A stretch of DNA of 64,000 nucleotides from Bacillota bacterium. Lineage in GTDB: Bacteria; Bacillota; Sulfobacillia; Sulfobacillales; Sulfobacillaceae. The stretch covers positions 1 to 64,000 of the forward strand of contig JAIMBD010000004.1 in assembly GCA_023511625.1 (NCBI GenBank), given 5' to 3'. Each line of letters begins with the position of its first letter. Position 1 is the first letter of the stretch. Made by a program: the position numbers and the translations under genes. Of the stretch, positions 54,376 to 63,928 are shown piece after piece. The notes under the pieces are model-generated. The model worked only from the letters and a program-made list of their open reading frames with translations, searched no databases and had not been told where the DNA came from.

Positions 54376-56175
54376 TTAGCGCCCCTCGTCGACCTTGAGC
54401 ACTGCCATGAACGCCTCTTGGGGGATTTCGACGCTGCCCACGGCCTTCATCCGCCGCTTGCCCTCTTTTTGTTTCTCCAAGAGCTTGCGCTTGCGGGTGA
54501 TGTCACCGCCGTAGCACTTCGCCAGCACATCCTTGCGCAAGGCCTTTACGGTCTCGCGGGCGATGACCCGCCCCCCCACTGCCGCCTGGATGGGCACTTC
54601 AAACAGTTGCCGGGGAATGACCTCTTTCAGCTTCTCCACCAATGCCCGCCCCTTGGCATAGGCTCGGTCGCGGTGCACGATGACCGACAAGGCGTCGACC
54701 GGCTCTCCATTGAGCAGGATGTCCATGCGCACGAGGTCCGCCGGCTCCATGGCGTAAAACTGGTAGTCCAAGGAGGCGTAGCCGTGGGTCCGACTCTTGA
54801 GCTGGTCGAAGAAGTCGTACATGATCTCCCCCAAGGGCAGGCGATAGGTCAGCATCGCCCGACGGGGGTCGAGGTAGGTCAGCGACTGGTAGGTGCCCCG
54901 ACGCTCCTGGGCCAGTTCCATCACGGGGCCGATGTAGTCGCTGGGCACGATGATGGTGGCCTCCACCACCGGCTCCCGGATCTCGCGAATCTCCCCCGCC
55001 GGAGGCAGCGCGGCCGGGTTGTCGATGCGCCGCACGGCGCCGTTTTGCAGCACCACTTCGTAGACCACGTTGGGTGCCGTGGTGATGAGGGCGATGTGGT
55101 ATTCGCGCTCGATCCGCTCTTGCACCACCTCGAGGTGCAACAGGCCGAGAAAGCCCGCGCGAAACCCGAATCCGAGCGCGGCCGAGGTTTCGGGTTCGAA
55201 GGTCAAGGCCGCGTCGTTCAACTTCAACTTCTCCAGGGCGTCGCGCAGCCGGGGGTACTCGGCCGAATCGATGGGGTACAAACCGGCGAAGACCATCGGT
55301 CGGGCCGGACGGTAACCCGGGAGCGCCACAGCGGCAGGGCGATCGGCCAGCGTCACGGTGTCGCCCACCTGAGTGTCGGCCACTGCCTTGATGGCCGCCG
55401 TCAGGTAGCCCACCTCACCGGCGCCGAGCTCCTCCACCGGCGTGGGATGGGGGCGAAACACCCCGAGTTCGTCCACCGTAAAGTCTTTTCCCGTGGACAT
55501 GAGCCGGATGCGGTCGCCCAGGCGCACGCGCCCGTCCACCACCCGCAGGTAGACGACCACCCCTTTGTAGCTATCGAAGCGCGAGTCGAAAATCAAGGCC
55601 TTGAGCGGCGCCTCGGGCGACCCCGAAGGGGGTGGGATGCGCTGGACTACGGCGTCCAAGACCTGGTCGATGCCGATGCCTTGCTTGGCCGACACCAACA
55701 GGGCCTCGGTCCCGTCGAGCCCGATCTCGATCAACTCCTCCCGCACGCGTTCGGGGTCTGCGTTGGGCAGGTCGATCTTGTTGATCACCGGCACGATGGC
55801 CAGATCGTGCTCCAGCGCCAGATACAAATTGGCCAGGGTCTGCGCCTCCACCCCTTGGGCAGCGTCTACCACCAACAACGCCCCCTCGCAGGCCGCCAGG
55901 GCCCGCGACACCTCGTAGGTGAAATCCACGTGACCGGGCGTGTCGATCAGGTTCAAGGCGTAGGTCTCGCCCCCCAGCGCGTATTCGAGCCGCACGGCCT
56001 GCGCCTTGATGGTAATGCCGCGCTCCCGTTCCAGGTCCATCGAGTCCAGCACCTGGGGAGTCATCTGGCGGGGGTCGAGCGCACCCGTGCGCTCGATGAG
56101 CCGGTCGGCCAAGGTGGACTTGCCGTGGTCGATGTGGGCAATGATGGAGAAATTGCGAATCCGTCTCGGGTCCAC
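54376..56175 (-). CDS. lepA: Elongation factor 4 (LepA)
   Basis: A 599-residue translational GTPase. G1 is [10 protein letters not shown], the switch II region is D-T-P-G-H-V-D-F, and G4 is N-K-I-D. EF-G-like domains III and V follow and the LepA-specific C-terminal domain ends the protein ([16 protein letters not shown] and a final V-P/I-P-Q-E-A-F). It back-translocates or remodels stalled ribosomes. GTG start after GGGAGGGAG. It is 1 bp upstream of hemW. Confidence 0.97.
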   Translation of the reverse strand: MDPRRIRNFSIIAHIDHGKSTLADRLIERTGALDPRQMTPQVLDSMDLERERGITIKAQAVRLEYALGGETYALNLIDTPGHVDFTYEVSRALAACEGALLVVDAAQGVEAQTLANLYLALEHDLAIVPVINKIDLPNADPERVREELIEIGLDGTEALLVSAKQGIGIDQVLDAVVQRIPPPSGSPEAPLKALIFDSRFDSYKGVVVYLRVVDGRVRLGDRIRLMSTGKDFTVDELGVFRPHPTPVEELGAGEVGYLTAAIKAVADTQVGDTVTLADRPAAVALPGYRPARPMVFAGLYPIDSAEYPRLRDALEKLKLNDAALTFEPETSAALGFGFRAGFLGLLHLEVVQERIEREYHIALITTAPNVVYEVVLQNGAVRRIDNPAALPPAGEIREIREPVVEATIIVPSDYIGPVMELAQERRGTYQSLTYLDPRRAMLTYRLPLGEIMYDFFDQLKSRTHGYASLDYQFYAMEPADLVRMDILLNGEPVDALSVIVHRDRAYAKGRALVEKLKEVIPRQLFEVPIQAAVGGRVIARETVKALRKDVLAKCYGGDITRKRKLLEKQKEGKRRMKAVGSVEIPQEAFMAVLKVDEGR

Positions 56176-56318
56176 CGCGCTCCCTCCCTCTCCCCCATGC
56201 TATCACGACTGGCCGCCACCAAAACAAAACCCCCGGTCTTGGCCGAGGGAAAGGCGTCCGGAAGGCGGAAGGAACCTGACCCATCCGAAGGCGGCATCTT
56301 CGTTCCGGCGGGGAGAGG

Positions 56319-56675
56319 CTACCGCCGCCGGGGGGAGAGGACCGACGGGACGCCTGGCGCCTTGGAGCTTTTTTCGGGCCGGATCACGCGCAGGTAAGGC
56401 GGACGCGCCGCCGGGCGGCGGGCCAGCTGCACCCCTAAAAGAAACCCCAGCGTGGCCACCGGTGCCAGGGTAAACGCCAAAAGCCCCACGAAGGGCCCCC
56501 ATCCCTGGCTTAGGCCCACCCGCACCAGCGCAGCGATCCAGGGCACGTCAAAGGCCACCAACACCAAGGCCAACACCCCCATCCACAGAGGCGACAGGGG
56601 CTGGCGGGCCGGGCGGTGACGGCGCGGGCGACGCCGAAGACCTTGCGCAGTCGGGCCGGGCGCGGGTTTGGACAT
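56319..56675 (-). CDS. Small membrane protein of unknown function
   Basis: A 118-residue protein. The N-terminal 40 residues are strongly basic, and two hydrophobic helices follow (about 43-65 and 75-97), with a basic tail. This fits a two-pass membrane protein with both ends inside. The ATG at 56675 has AAGGAG upstream. It lies upstream of lepA with a 143-bp gap and has its own candidate promoter. Confidence 0.6.
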   Translation of the reverse strand: MSKPAPGPTAQGLRRRPRRHRPARQPLSPLWMGVLALVLVAFDVPWIAALVRVGLSQGWGPFVGLLAFTLAPVATLGFLLGVQLARRPAARPPYLRVIRPEKSSKAPGVPSVLSPRRR

Positions 56676-56746
56676 CGACGATCTCCTTTCTCCCCCCATG
56701 GCCCGCATGGGGGCGCGTCAATTCAGACTATCGCTCTTATTGAGGC

Positions 56747-56775
56747 ATCCTAGCAAATCCCCGACCGCAATGCAA
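56747..56775 (-). promoter_or_regulatory. Candidate promoter of the small membrane protein/lepA region
   Basis: On the minus strand TTGCAT (56775-56770), 17-bp spacer, TAGGAT (56752-56747), about 70 bp before the ATG at 56675. Confidence 0.55.
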
Positions 56776-56813
56776 TCCCTTTCGACTAGTCGCACCGGCC
56801 CGGGAGAGCTACC

Positions 56814-56835
56814 CCTTTTGGGCTAGGCCAAAAGG
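56814..56835. repeat. Perfect 8-bp inverted repeat
   Basis: CCTTTTGG and CCAAAAGG separated by GCTAGG in the divergent region between the small membrane protein and the aminotransferase. No T-run follows in either direction. It may be an operator; a TATAGT lies about 45 bp downstream on the plus strand. Confidence 0.5.
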
Positions 56836-56971
56836 ACACGGGGCCCGCCTTCGGCCGAGCCCGAGCAGTCGTGGTGTATAGTGAGAAGACCAGGGTCTGC
56901 CCCCTGTGATCTGGAAAAACCGCTCAAATCAAAGAAGATGCAACGGGACACGCTGTAAAGGAGGCGCTGCC

Positions 56972-58198
56972 ATGGTCGACTTATCTTGGTGCCGCGCCCT
57001 GTTCCCGGCGCTCCAGCGCCGGCAGGGCGACGCGCCGCTGGTCTTTTTAGACGGACCGGGAGGCACGCAGGTACCCTATCCGGTGATGGAGGCCGTGACG
57101 GCCTACTGGCGTCAATCCAACGCCAACACCCACGGCCCATTCGTCACCAGTCAAGAGACCGACCGCCTCGTGGCCCAAACCCGCGAGCGCGCGGCGGCGT
57201 TTTTAGGAGTGCCGGATCCCCGGGCCATCGCCTTTGGCCCCAACATGACCACGCTGGCCTTTCAGATCAGCCATGCCTTAGCGGCCCACATCCAACCTCA
57301 CGACACGGTGGTGGTCACGGCCCTGGACCACGACGCCAACGTGGCCCCCTGGCTCCGCTACCAGGCGAAGGGCGCTCGGGTAAAAACGGTGCCGGTGTTG
57401 CCCGACGGACGGCTGGACCTTGAGGTCCTCTTTCGCTGGATCGAGGAGGGGCCGCGCCTGGTCGCGCTAGGCTGGGCCTCCAACGCCGTCGGCACCGTCC
57501 AGGACCTCGCCCCTATCGTAGCCGCCGCGCATCGCCACGGCACCTGGGTGGTGGTCGATGCAGTACATTGGGCGCCGCACGGTCCCATCGACGTGGCCGC
57601 GCTCGACCCCGACTTCCTGTTGTGTTCCGCCTACAAGTTTTTCGGCCCTCACGTGGGTATCGCCTACGTAGCCCGCAGGCACTGGGCTCACCTGCAGCCC
57701 GACCAGGTGCGCCCCAAAGTGGCAGATGGCGCCGCCGTGCTGGAAACCGGCACCCTCAATCACGCCGCGCTCGCCGGCCTTTGTGCAGCGATCGGCTTCC
57801 TCGCTCGCCTGGGAGGGTCCGAGACCGTCACCCGCAAGGCCTTGGTGGCGGCCATGGAAGCCATCTACGCCTACGAACACGCCCTTTTCGTCGCGTTGTA
57901 CGAAGGGTTGGCGGCGATTCCGGACCTGCGCCTGTGGGGCCCCCCGCCCGATGCCGCGCCGCGCCGCGCCCCCACCGTGGCCTTCACCCATCCGCGGCTG
58001 GGCGCAGGCGAGATCGCGCGGCGACTGGGAGCCGAGGGGATTTTAGCCTGGGCCGGGGACTTTTACGCTTACGGCCTCCGCCAGGCCTGGCACCTCGACC
58101 AGATCGGAGGCCTGGTGCGGTTGGGCCTGGCTCCGTACAACACCGCGGACGAGATCGACCGCACGGTGGCGACCGTGCGCCGGATCCTTACGGCTTAG
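56972..58198 (+). CDS. Class V aminotransferase/cysteine desulfurase-like protein
   Basis: A 408-residue PLP enzyme of aminotransferase class V. It has F-L-D-G-P-G-G-T-Q-V-P near residue 24, A-N-T-H-G near 48, the PLP phosphate region, V-V-V-D-A-V-H-W-A-P-H (Asp and His contacting PLP) and the Schiff-base Lys in S-A-Y-K-F-F-G-P-H-V-G near residue 223. Members release sulfur from cysteine or act on kynurenine and related substrates; those starting with this form are the unassigned cysteine-desulfurase-like group. No cysteine-rich catalytic loop is evident. The ATG at 56972 has AAAGGAGG upstream. It converges on spoIIP with an 11-bp overlap. Confidence 0.88.
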   Translation: MVDLSWCRALFPALQRRQGDAPLVFLDGPGGTQVPYPVMEAVTAYWRQSNANTHGPFVTSQETDRLVAQTRERAAAFLGVPDPRAIAFGPNMTTLAFQISHALAAHIQPHDTVVVTALDHDANVAPWLRYQAKGARVKTVPVLPDGRLDLEVLFRWIEEGPRLVALGWASNAVGTVQDLAPIVAAAHRHGTWVVVDAVHWAPHGPIDVAALDPDFLLCSAYKFFGPHVGIAYVARRHWAHLQPDQVRPKVADGAAVLETGTLNHAALAGLCAAIGFLARLGGSETVTRKALVAAMEAIYAYEHALFVALYEGLAAIPDLRLWGPPPDAAPRRAPTVAFTHPRLGAGEIARRLGAEGILAWAGDFYAYGLRQAWHLDQIGGLVRLGLAPYNTADEIDRTVATVRRILTA

Positions 58199-59393
58199 CG
58201 GGGGACACCGTCGCGTGGACCACATCGGCGATGGCCTCGGCCAAATCGTCGACGGCATAGCGCTCCTCGGCCAAGGTGTTGTCGGGGCCGCCCACCTCAA
58301 TCAGGAGGTCGTTGGCCATCAACTGCTGGTTGTAGCGGTACGGCACCGTCTCGATGCCGTTGCCGCGCACCACCCCCGGTGCGACCTGATTTAAGGCCCG
58401 GGCCAGCCGCAACGCGAACTGGTAGTTTTCGTGCCAGTACGGATTGGGCAACAGCTGGTTGGTCCCCACCACCAACAGGATCCGCGCCACCCGTTGCCCG
58501 TGCACCACCACCGTCGTCTCCGAACCCGGGTCCTGACTGCGGTGCAGGTCGATCAGGATGCGCACCGACGGGTACCACCGCAAGAGGCGTTTGGCGGTGT
58601 AATACGAGAGGTTGTAGCTGGCCAGAATGCCGTCGGCCATGTTGTCGACCCGCGACTGCACGACCCCCACCCCGTTCCGGTAGAGGTCTTGGGCCAGCCA
58701 CCAGCCCACCTGCACGATGGTCTTGTCCCACTGGGTAGTATACGGCGTGGGGGTGCCCGGCGGTAACGCCGGCCAGAAGGACTCCCGACTGTGGGTCTGA
58801 TAGATCCCCACCACGGGCCGAGCCCCGAGGACGGCCCACACCCGGCCCCCCTGGCCCGGCAGGCCGGCCATCATCTGGTCGCGACCGCCGGGCGAAGCCG
58901 GCACAGGGGTCTTGGGGGAGGGCTCGGCCGGCAACATCGGCAGCTCGGTGCGCAAGAGACTGGCCAGGTCGTCAAAACGCACCCCAGTGAGGCTCTCCGC
59001 CAGTTGCACCACCGCCGCCCGCCAATCGACCCGGGCCGCGTGAAGCCCTCCTAGCCCGCTTAAGCCTTGCCGGAGCCAATCCGCCGGCGAATGGGGAGAG
59101 CGGGCGGCGTCGCGAAGCCATCGGCTGAGCCACGACGGGCGGGAGGGAGAACCGGCAATGGGCGCCGTCACCGGGATCGTCACCGGGCTCGGGTGGCGGG
59201 TCGCCGCCAGGACCCCTACCGCGAGGCCCAGCGTGCCGAGATACGCCCAGAGCAACGAAGGCGGGCGCGGCGCCGCCCCAGACGGCGGGCGGCGAGCCGG
59301 CACTCGAGGCGGCGCCGGCCGCGGCGCCCGGGGCCGAGGAGGCAGACGCCGCACCCGAAAGACCACCCAAGGCGCCCGCCAGCGTCTTGCCAT
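58188..59393 (-). CDS. spoIIP: Stage II sporulation protein P
   Basis: A 401-residue SpoIIP. A strongly basic, Pro-rich N-terminus precedes one transmembrane helix (about 48-64). The catalytic amidase/endopeptidase domain has V-G-I-Y-Q-T-H-S-R-E-S-F near residue 196 (zinc His), I-L-I-D-L-H-R-S-Q-D near 270 and a closing L-L-I-E-V-G-G-P-D-N-T-L-A-E-E (Glu). SpoIIP degrades septal peptidoglycan in engulfment with SpoIID and SpoIIM. The usual partner gpr is not next to it. The ATG has GAGGAGGAGG upstream. Confidence 0.92.
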   Translation of the reverse strand: MARRWRAPWVVFRVRRLPPRPRAPRPAPPRVPARRPPSGAAPRPPSLLWAYLGTLGLAVGVLAATRHPSPVTIPVTAPIAGSPSRPSWLSRWLRDAARSPHSPADWLRQGLSGLGGLHAARVDWRAAVVQLAESLTGVRFDDLASLLRTELPMLPAEPSPKTPVPASPGGRDQMMAGLPGQGGRVWAVLGARPVVGIYQTHSRESFWPALPPGTPTPYTTQWDKTIVQVGWWLAQDLYRNGVGVVQSRVDNMADGILASYNLSYYTAKRLLRWYPSVRILIDLHRSQDPGSETTVVVHGQRVARILLVVGTNQLLPNPYWHENYQFALRLARALNQVAPGVVRGNGIETVPYRYNQQLMANDLLIEVGGPDNTLAEERYAVDDLAEAIADVVHATVSPAKP

Positions 59394-59624
59394 CCCGCCT
59401 CCTCCTCTCCCGCGTCCTTGATACCGAACACTATGGACAAGGTCGCCGACCTAGAACTGCCGGCCGAGGAACGCCGCAAATCCGCTCTCCCGGGGACACC
59501 TTCGAAACGGCCGTGCCCCAAGGGAGCCGCCCCGGGAAGCATTTCGGCCAGCCCCCCAAGTTACGCGCTACGACCTCCACCGACGTGGCCGTCGCGTGGG
59601 CCAGGTCCCACAGACCCCTTCCTT

Positions 59625-59662
59625 TTAGACAAATTAGACAACTTAGACAACACGTTAGGCAA
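59625..59662 (+). repeat. Short direct repeats TTAGACAA
   Basis: TTAGACAA occurs at 59625, 59634 and 59643, each 9 bp apart, and a variant TTAGGCAA at 59655. The unit is AT-rich against a GC-rich background. Spacing of less than one DNA turn argues for a simple tandem repeat or a protein-binding array on offset faces. Confidence 0.8.
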
Positions 59663-59870
59663 CACGCAGGGCTCCGCTTCCCGGTCCCGGCCGCAAGCCT
59701 TGAACCCCGTATAACCCCGCCGTTCCCGGGAAGCCCCTAATCGACCGGAGCCCAGGCATAACGGGGTCAACGCCTCCACCAGGGAGCACCCGAACGCCCC
59801 AGCAGTGGGTGATGGTGGCCCCACGGGCCGCGGCATTAACTAAACGACGGCGACCGCCCCCGAGCGCCCA

Positions 59871-60025
59871 TTACGCGACCAGAACCCAATCCCCGGTGGC
59901 TTCCCGAAGTTCAGCCACGGCGGCTCGGGCGTTGCGCCGAGCCTTGGTCGCTGTTACATTGGTGCCAGCATCCTGACTGCCCACACGGAGGAGTCGGGTG
60001 GGCGGGATGCCCTCCCGGTCGGTTC
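59871..60025 (-). other. Unidentified open stretch, possible gene remnant
   Basis: The minus strand is open from after a TGA near 60030 to a TAA at 59871 and encodes about 45 residues with coding-like codon use: R-L-L-R-V-G-S-Q-D-A-G-T-N, then T-K-A-R-R-N-A-R-A-A-V-A-E-L-R-E-A-T-G-D-W. It has no start codon or RBS. It resembles the end of a truncated helical protein. I cannot name the family. Confidence 0.3.
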
Positions 60026-60107
60026 AAAACCTTTTTCGGTTGCAACGCGTGAACGACCCAGCTACGGAGTTCCCCGAGACCCCCCTCAGGGAAGAAGGAG
60101 GTACGCC

Positions 60108-61289
60108 GTGTCCGAGCCATCTGTGGTCATCCTCGATGGGGTCCGCACGGCCATCGGTGCTTTTGGCGGGAGCCTGGCCCAGGTGCCCGCGCGCACTTTG
60201 GGTGCCATCGTCCTGCGCGAGGCTATGGTCCGAAGCCGCGTGGCGGCCGAAGAGGTCGACGAAGTGGTTTTAGGTTGCGTCGGTCAAGTCGGCGAGGACG
60301 CCTACGTCAGCCGCGCCGCTGCCATCGACGCCGGCTTGCCGGTGCGCTCCACCGCGTACACCGTCAACCGCCTGTGCGGATCGGGCCTGCAGGCCCTGTT
60401 GACGGCCGCCTTGTCGCTGCGCGCCGGAGAAACGTCGGTCGTCGCTGCAGGGGGCGTGGAGAACATGAGCCGGCTGCCTTATTACGTGCGCAACCGATGG
60501 GGACGCCGCTTGGGGGATTGGACTCTGGAAGACGGGGTGCAGCGCATGCTGGCAGACCCCTTCGCTGGCTACCCGATGGGAGAAACGGCCGAGATCGTGG
60601 CCGAACGCTTCGGCATTTCTCGCCAAGCCCAGGACGCCATCGCCTGGGAATCGCACCGCCGGGCCCGGGAGGCCATCGCCCAAGGCCGCTTCGAAAGCCA
60701 GATCGTCCCGGTTCCGGTGTCCAAGGGCAAGGCCACCCAAACCTTCTGCCGCGACGAGCACCCGCGCGAGACCTCGTTAGAGCAGCTGGCCGCCCTGCCT
60801 CCCGTCTTTCGCCCCGGCGGCACGGTCACGGCCGGCAACGCCTCGGGAATCAACGACGGAGCGGCCGCGCTGATCTTGACCACGGAAGTGCACGCCGCCC
60901 GACGGGGCTGGGAGCCCCGAGCCCGCTTGGTGTCGAGCGCCGTCGTCGGCCTGGACCCCGCCATCATGGGCTACGGCCCCACGGAGGCCATCGCCCTGGC
61001 GCTCCAGCGGGCCGGTTTGAGCCCCGAGGCGCTCGACCGGGTGGAGCTCAACGAGGCCTTTGCGGCCCAGGTGGCTGCAGTGATGCGCGACACCCGCCTC
61101 GACTGGGCGCGCACCAACGTCAACGGCGGCGCCATCGCCCTCGGCCACCCGGTGGGCGCCACCGGCGCCATCCTCACGGTCAAGCTCCTGTACGAACTTG
61201 AGCGCGTCCGCGGCCGCTTTGGGCTGGTGGCCTTGTGCATTGGCGGCGGGCAGGGCATCGCGGCGGTCTTTGAGAACCTCCGCCGCTGA
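60108..61289 (+). CDS. Acetyl-CoA C-acetyltransferase (thiolase)
   Basis: A 393-residue thiolase, which condenses two acetyl-CoA or cleaves acetoacetyl-CoA. The acyl-accepting Cys is in V-N-R-L-C-G-S-G-L-Q-A near residue 88, N-V-N-G-G-A-I-A-L-G-H-P-V-G-A-T-G-A near 345 contributes the His, and the second Cys lies in L-C-I-G-G-G-Q-G near 380. GTG start with GAAGGAGG upstream. It converges on acetoacetyl-CoA synthetase, suggesting acetoacetate utilisation or ketone-body/PHB metabolism. Confidence 0.94.
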   Translation: MSEPSVVILDGVRTAIGAFGGSLAQVPARTLGAIVLREAMVRSRVAAEEVDEVVLGCVGQVGEDAYVSRAAAIDAGLPVRSTAYTVNRLCGSGLQALLTAALSLRAGETSVVAAGGVENMSRLPYYVRNRWGRRLGDWTLEDGVQRMLADPFAGYPMGETAEIVAERFGISRQAQDAIAWESHRRAREAIAQGRFESQIVPVPVSKGKATQTFCRDEHPRETSLEQLAALPPVFRPGGTVTAGNASGINDGAAALILTTEVHAARRGWEPRARLVSSAVVGLDPAIMGYGPTEAIALALQRAGLSPEALDRVELNEAFAAQVAAVMRDTRLDWARTNVNGGAIALGHPVGATGAILTVKLLYELERVRGRFGLVALCIGGGQGIAAVFENLRR

Positions 61290-61300
61290 AGGTTCTGGGC

Positions 61301-63277
61301 TCAGGCGGGACCGAGCGTGGCCTTGGCCCAGTCCACGAAAAATGCCAGCGCCTCGGGATTGGCCACTGCCCCGAGGTTGACGACCTGATCCACCGGTTCT
61401 CCGGCCAGGATCCGGCGCACCGGCACCTCGAGCTTTTTGCCCGTCAAGGTCTTGGGGATGGCCGGCGCCCCCACCACCCAGTCGGGGACGTGGCGCGGAG
61501 AGAGCTGCTCGGCCAACCGGCGGCGGATGGCGGCCGCCGTGTCGGCCTCCCAACGATGTCCTGGAGCTAGGACCACAAATAAGGCCACGCCTTGCACCGC
61601 CCGGCGCGACACCTCCACGGCCAGGCTCTCCTGAACCATGGGCAGGGCCTCTACCACTTGGTAGATCTCGGCCGTGCCGATGCGGACCCCGCGCCGGTTG
61701 AGGGTGGCGTCGGAGCGTCCGTAGATGACCAAGCTCCCCTCGGGAGTAAAACGCACCCAGTCGCCGTGGCACCACACGCCGGGATACCGCCCGAAGTAGG
61801 TGGCCAAAAGCCGCGCGCCGTGGGGGTCATTGAGAAATGCCACCGGCATCGAAGGCAGGGGCTGAGTGACCACGAGTTCCCCCACCGTGTCCACCACGGC
61901 TCGCCCCATCTCGTCAAAGGCGGCAGCCGCCACCCCGAGCCATGGGCCTGACAATTCTCCGGCCCGAACCGGAAACCACGGAATCCCTCCCACCAGCACG
62001 CTACAGACGTCGGTGCCGCCACTGATCGACGTCAGCCACACCGCGTCGCTCACAGCCTGATACACCCACCCAAAGTCCTGCGGTCCCAAGGGCGAACCGG
62101 TCGACCCCACCGTTTTGAGAGAGGAGAGGGGAAAGGTTTTCCCCGGCTCCAATCCCGCTTGGCGGCAGGCCGCAAGGTAGGCCGCACTGGTGCCAAAGCA
62201 GGTCCATTGGCCGGCTGCCGCCAGCTCCCACAGGCGCCCGGAGTGGGGAAAAAAGGGATGGCCGTCGTAGAAGACGGGCTCGGACCCCACCAACATGGCG
62301 CCGACCAAAAAGTTCCACATCATCCACCCGGTGGTGGTGTACCAGAAGACGCGGTCGCCCGGGCCGAGGTCCAAATGCAGGCCCAAAGCCTTCAAATGCT
62401 CCAGCAACATCCCACCGTGGCCGTGGACGATGGCCTTGGGCGGGCCAGTAGTCCCAGAGGAAAACAGCACCCACAGGGGGTGGTCAAAAGGCACCTTCGT
62501 CCACTCGAAGGGCCCGGGATGCGCCACCAAGTCCTCCCAAGTCCCTGCCCCCCATTCCGGAACCGTCCCCAACACCGGCAACCACACCCAGCGCGTGTCC
62601 GGCGACAGCTGGTCCCGCACCGCGCCGAGGACCGTCCGGCGGTCGTAGGCCACGCCCCCGTAGCGATAGCCATCGGCGGCCAACACCACCTTGGGCTGAA
62701 TTTGCACCAAGCGCTCGACCAAGGCGGTCGGCCCGAATTCGGGCGCACACGACACCCACACGGCACCCAGCGAGGCCGTAGCCAAAAAGGCCACCACCGT
62801 CTCCCAGCGGTTCGGCAAAATGCCGGCCACCCCATCGCCGGCTGCTACCCCGAGCGCCTTGAGCCCCTGCCGAGCCCGGGCTACAGCCGACACCAGCGCC
62901 GGCCCCGAGACTGGCATCGGCGGCGTCACCTCGTCCCCCCACCAGAGCGCCACCGGGGCCTGTGCCACCGCCTCGACCAGGTACGCCGCATAGTTCACCG
63001 AGGCCTCGGGAAACCAGCGCACGCCGGGCATTCGCCCGGTGGGGGGCCACTGGATGGCCGGCCCCGGCGGTTCCGGGCCGACCCTGAAATACCGCCACAC
63101 CGACCGCCAAAACCCTTCGAGGTCGCTCACCGACCACTGCCAGAGGGACGCATAGGTGTCGGGATCCGGGCCCGTCCCGGTCCGTCCGAGCCATTTCGCG
63201 TACGCCCACAGCCGGCTGGCCGCGGCCCGCTCTGGACTCGGGGTCCACAACAGCGCTCCTTCGCGCGCCCCATTCAT
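61301..63277 (-). CDS. Acetoacetate-CoA ligase
   Basis: A 658-residue adenylate-forming enzyme of the acetoacetyl-CoA synthetase type. The N-terminus has the AACS-like L-W-x-P-S-P-E and F-W-x-x-V-W-x-Y-F region; the ATP loop is L-F-S-S-G-T-T-G-P-P-K-A-I-V-H near residue 268; A5 contains the T-S-I-S-G-G-T-D motif, typical of AACS; the A8 hinge is Y-G-R-S-D-A-T-L-N-R-R-G-V-R-I-G; and the catalytic Lys is in K-T-L-T-G-K-K-L-E-V-P. It activates acetoacetate to acetoacetyl-CoA, feeding the neighbouring thiolase. A flavin reductase gene lies 30 bp upstream. Confidence 0.92.
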   Translation of the reverse strand: MNGAREGALLWTPSPERAAASRLWAYAKWLGRTGTGPDPDTYASLWQWSVSDLEGFWRSVWRYFRVGPEPPGPAIQWPPTGRMPGVRWFPEASVNYAAYLVEAVAQAPVALWWGDEVTPPMPVSGPALVSAVARARQGLKALGVAAGDGVAGILPNRWETVVAFLATASLGAVWVSCAPEFGPTALVERLVQIQPKVVLAADGYRYGGVAYDRRTVLGAVRDQLSPDTRWVWLPVLGTVPEWGAGTWEDLVAHPGPFEWTKVPFDHPLWVLFSSGTTGPPKAIVHGHGGMLLEHLKALGLHLDLGPGDRVFWYTTTGWMMWNFLVGAMLVGSEPVFYDGHPFFPHSGRLWELAAAGQWTCFGTSAAYLAACRQAGLEPGKTFPLSSLKTVGSTGSPLGPQDFGWVYQAVSDAVWLTSISGGTDVCSVLVGGIPWFPVRAGELSGPWLGVAAAAFDEMGRAVVDTVGELVVTQPLPSMPVAFLNDPHGARLLATYFGRYPGVWCHGDWVRFTPEGSLVIYGRSDATLNRRGVRIGTAEIYQVVEALPMVQESLAVEVSRRAVQGVALFVVLAPGHRWEADTAAAIRRRLAEQLSPRHVPDWVVGAPAIPKTLTGKKLEVPVRRILAGEPVDQVVNLGAVANPEALAFFVDWAKATLGPA

Positions 63278-63307
63278 GGTCCGACGCCTCAGCCTCCTTT
63301 GTGCAAT

Positions 63308-63928
63308 CTACCGCTCCCACCGCGGGCGCTCCGCGCGCCGGATCTCCTGGGTCGCGGTCCACGCCGGGCCGCCCATGCGCCCCATGGCGCGAAGCCGCCT
63401 CGGGTCCACGCCGGCCTCGTCGACCACGTCGTCCGCCATCCACATCCAGACCACCCGCCCCACCAGGAAGGTCGCGGGATGCGACCGGCCGTCGGCTTGC
63501 CCAAACTCCAGCGCCGCCTCGAGCACGCACTCGAGGCGCACCGGTGCCTCCGCCAAGCCGGGCACGGACACCTTGTGGCTTTGGACCGGAGTCAACCCCA
63601 CCGCTGCGACCTCGTCGTAGTCCGGCGGCGCCTCGATGCTGGTGGCGTTGGCCATCAGCCAATTCGCCTCCGTCACGGTGTTGATGACAAACTCGCCGGT
63701 GGCCAAGGCGTTGCTTGCCGTGTCCTTCAGGACGCCCCGCCGCCGCATCACCGTCACTCCCAAAAGCGGCGGATGCGCCGCAAGACAGGTGAAAAAGCTG
63801 AACGGGGCCGCGTTGAGCTTGCCTTGGGGAGATCGGGTGGTGACCCACGCCACCGGCCGCGGCACCACCACTGTCGTCAGCCAGCGGTAGAGGGCATCGC
63901 CGCCCTCGGCTTCCGGATCCAGTTCCAT
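63308..63928 (-). CDS. Flavin reductase-like FMN-binding protein
   Basis: A 206-residue split-barrel FMN-binding protein of the flavin reductase/DIM6-NTAB type. It has V-V-V-P-R-P-V-A-W-V-T-T, N-A-A-P-F-S-F-F-T near residue 40, then P-P-L-L-G-V-T-V and L-A-T-G-E-F-V-I-N. The family reduces flavins or holds FMN for partner oxygenases. The ATG has GGAGGCAGGGGC upstream. It is 30 bp upstream of acetoacetate-CoA ligase and probably in one operon. Confidence 0.88.
   Translation of the reverse strand: MELDPEAEGGDALYRWLTTVVVPRPVAWVTTRSPQGKLNAAPFSFFTCLAAHPPLLGVTVMRRRGVLKDTASNALATGEFVINTVTEANWLMANATSIEAPPDYDEVAAVGLTPVQSHKVSVPGLAEAPVRLECVLEAALEFGQADGRSHPATFLVGRVVWMWMADDVVDEAGVDPRRLRAMGRMGGPAWTATQEIRRAERPRWER

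Larger units (their letters stand above)
59394..60107. other. Intergenic region with a short repeat cluster
   Basis: About 710 bp between spoIIP and the thiolase gene. It contains a cluster of TTAGACAA repeats (listed separately) and a minus-strand open stretch that may be a gene remnant (also listed). Near the right end the thiolase RBS GAAGGAGG is at about 60092. No complete gene is visible. Confidence 0.5.

Noticed and set aside
59625-59662. TTAGACAA cluster as a CRISPR array
   Set aside because: Repeats are 8 bp with no unique spacers of normal size, and no cas genes are present.
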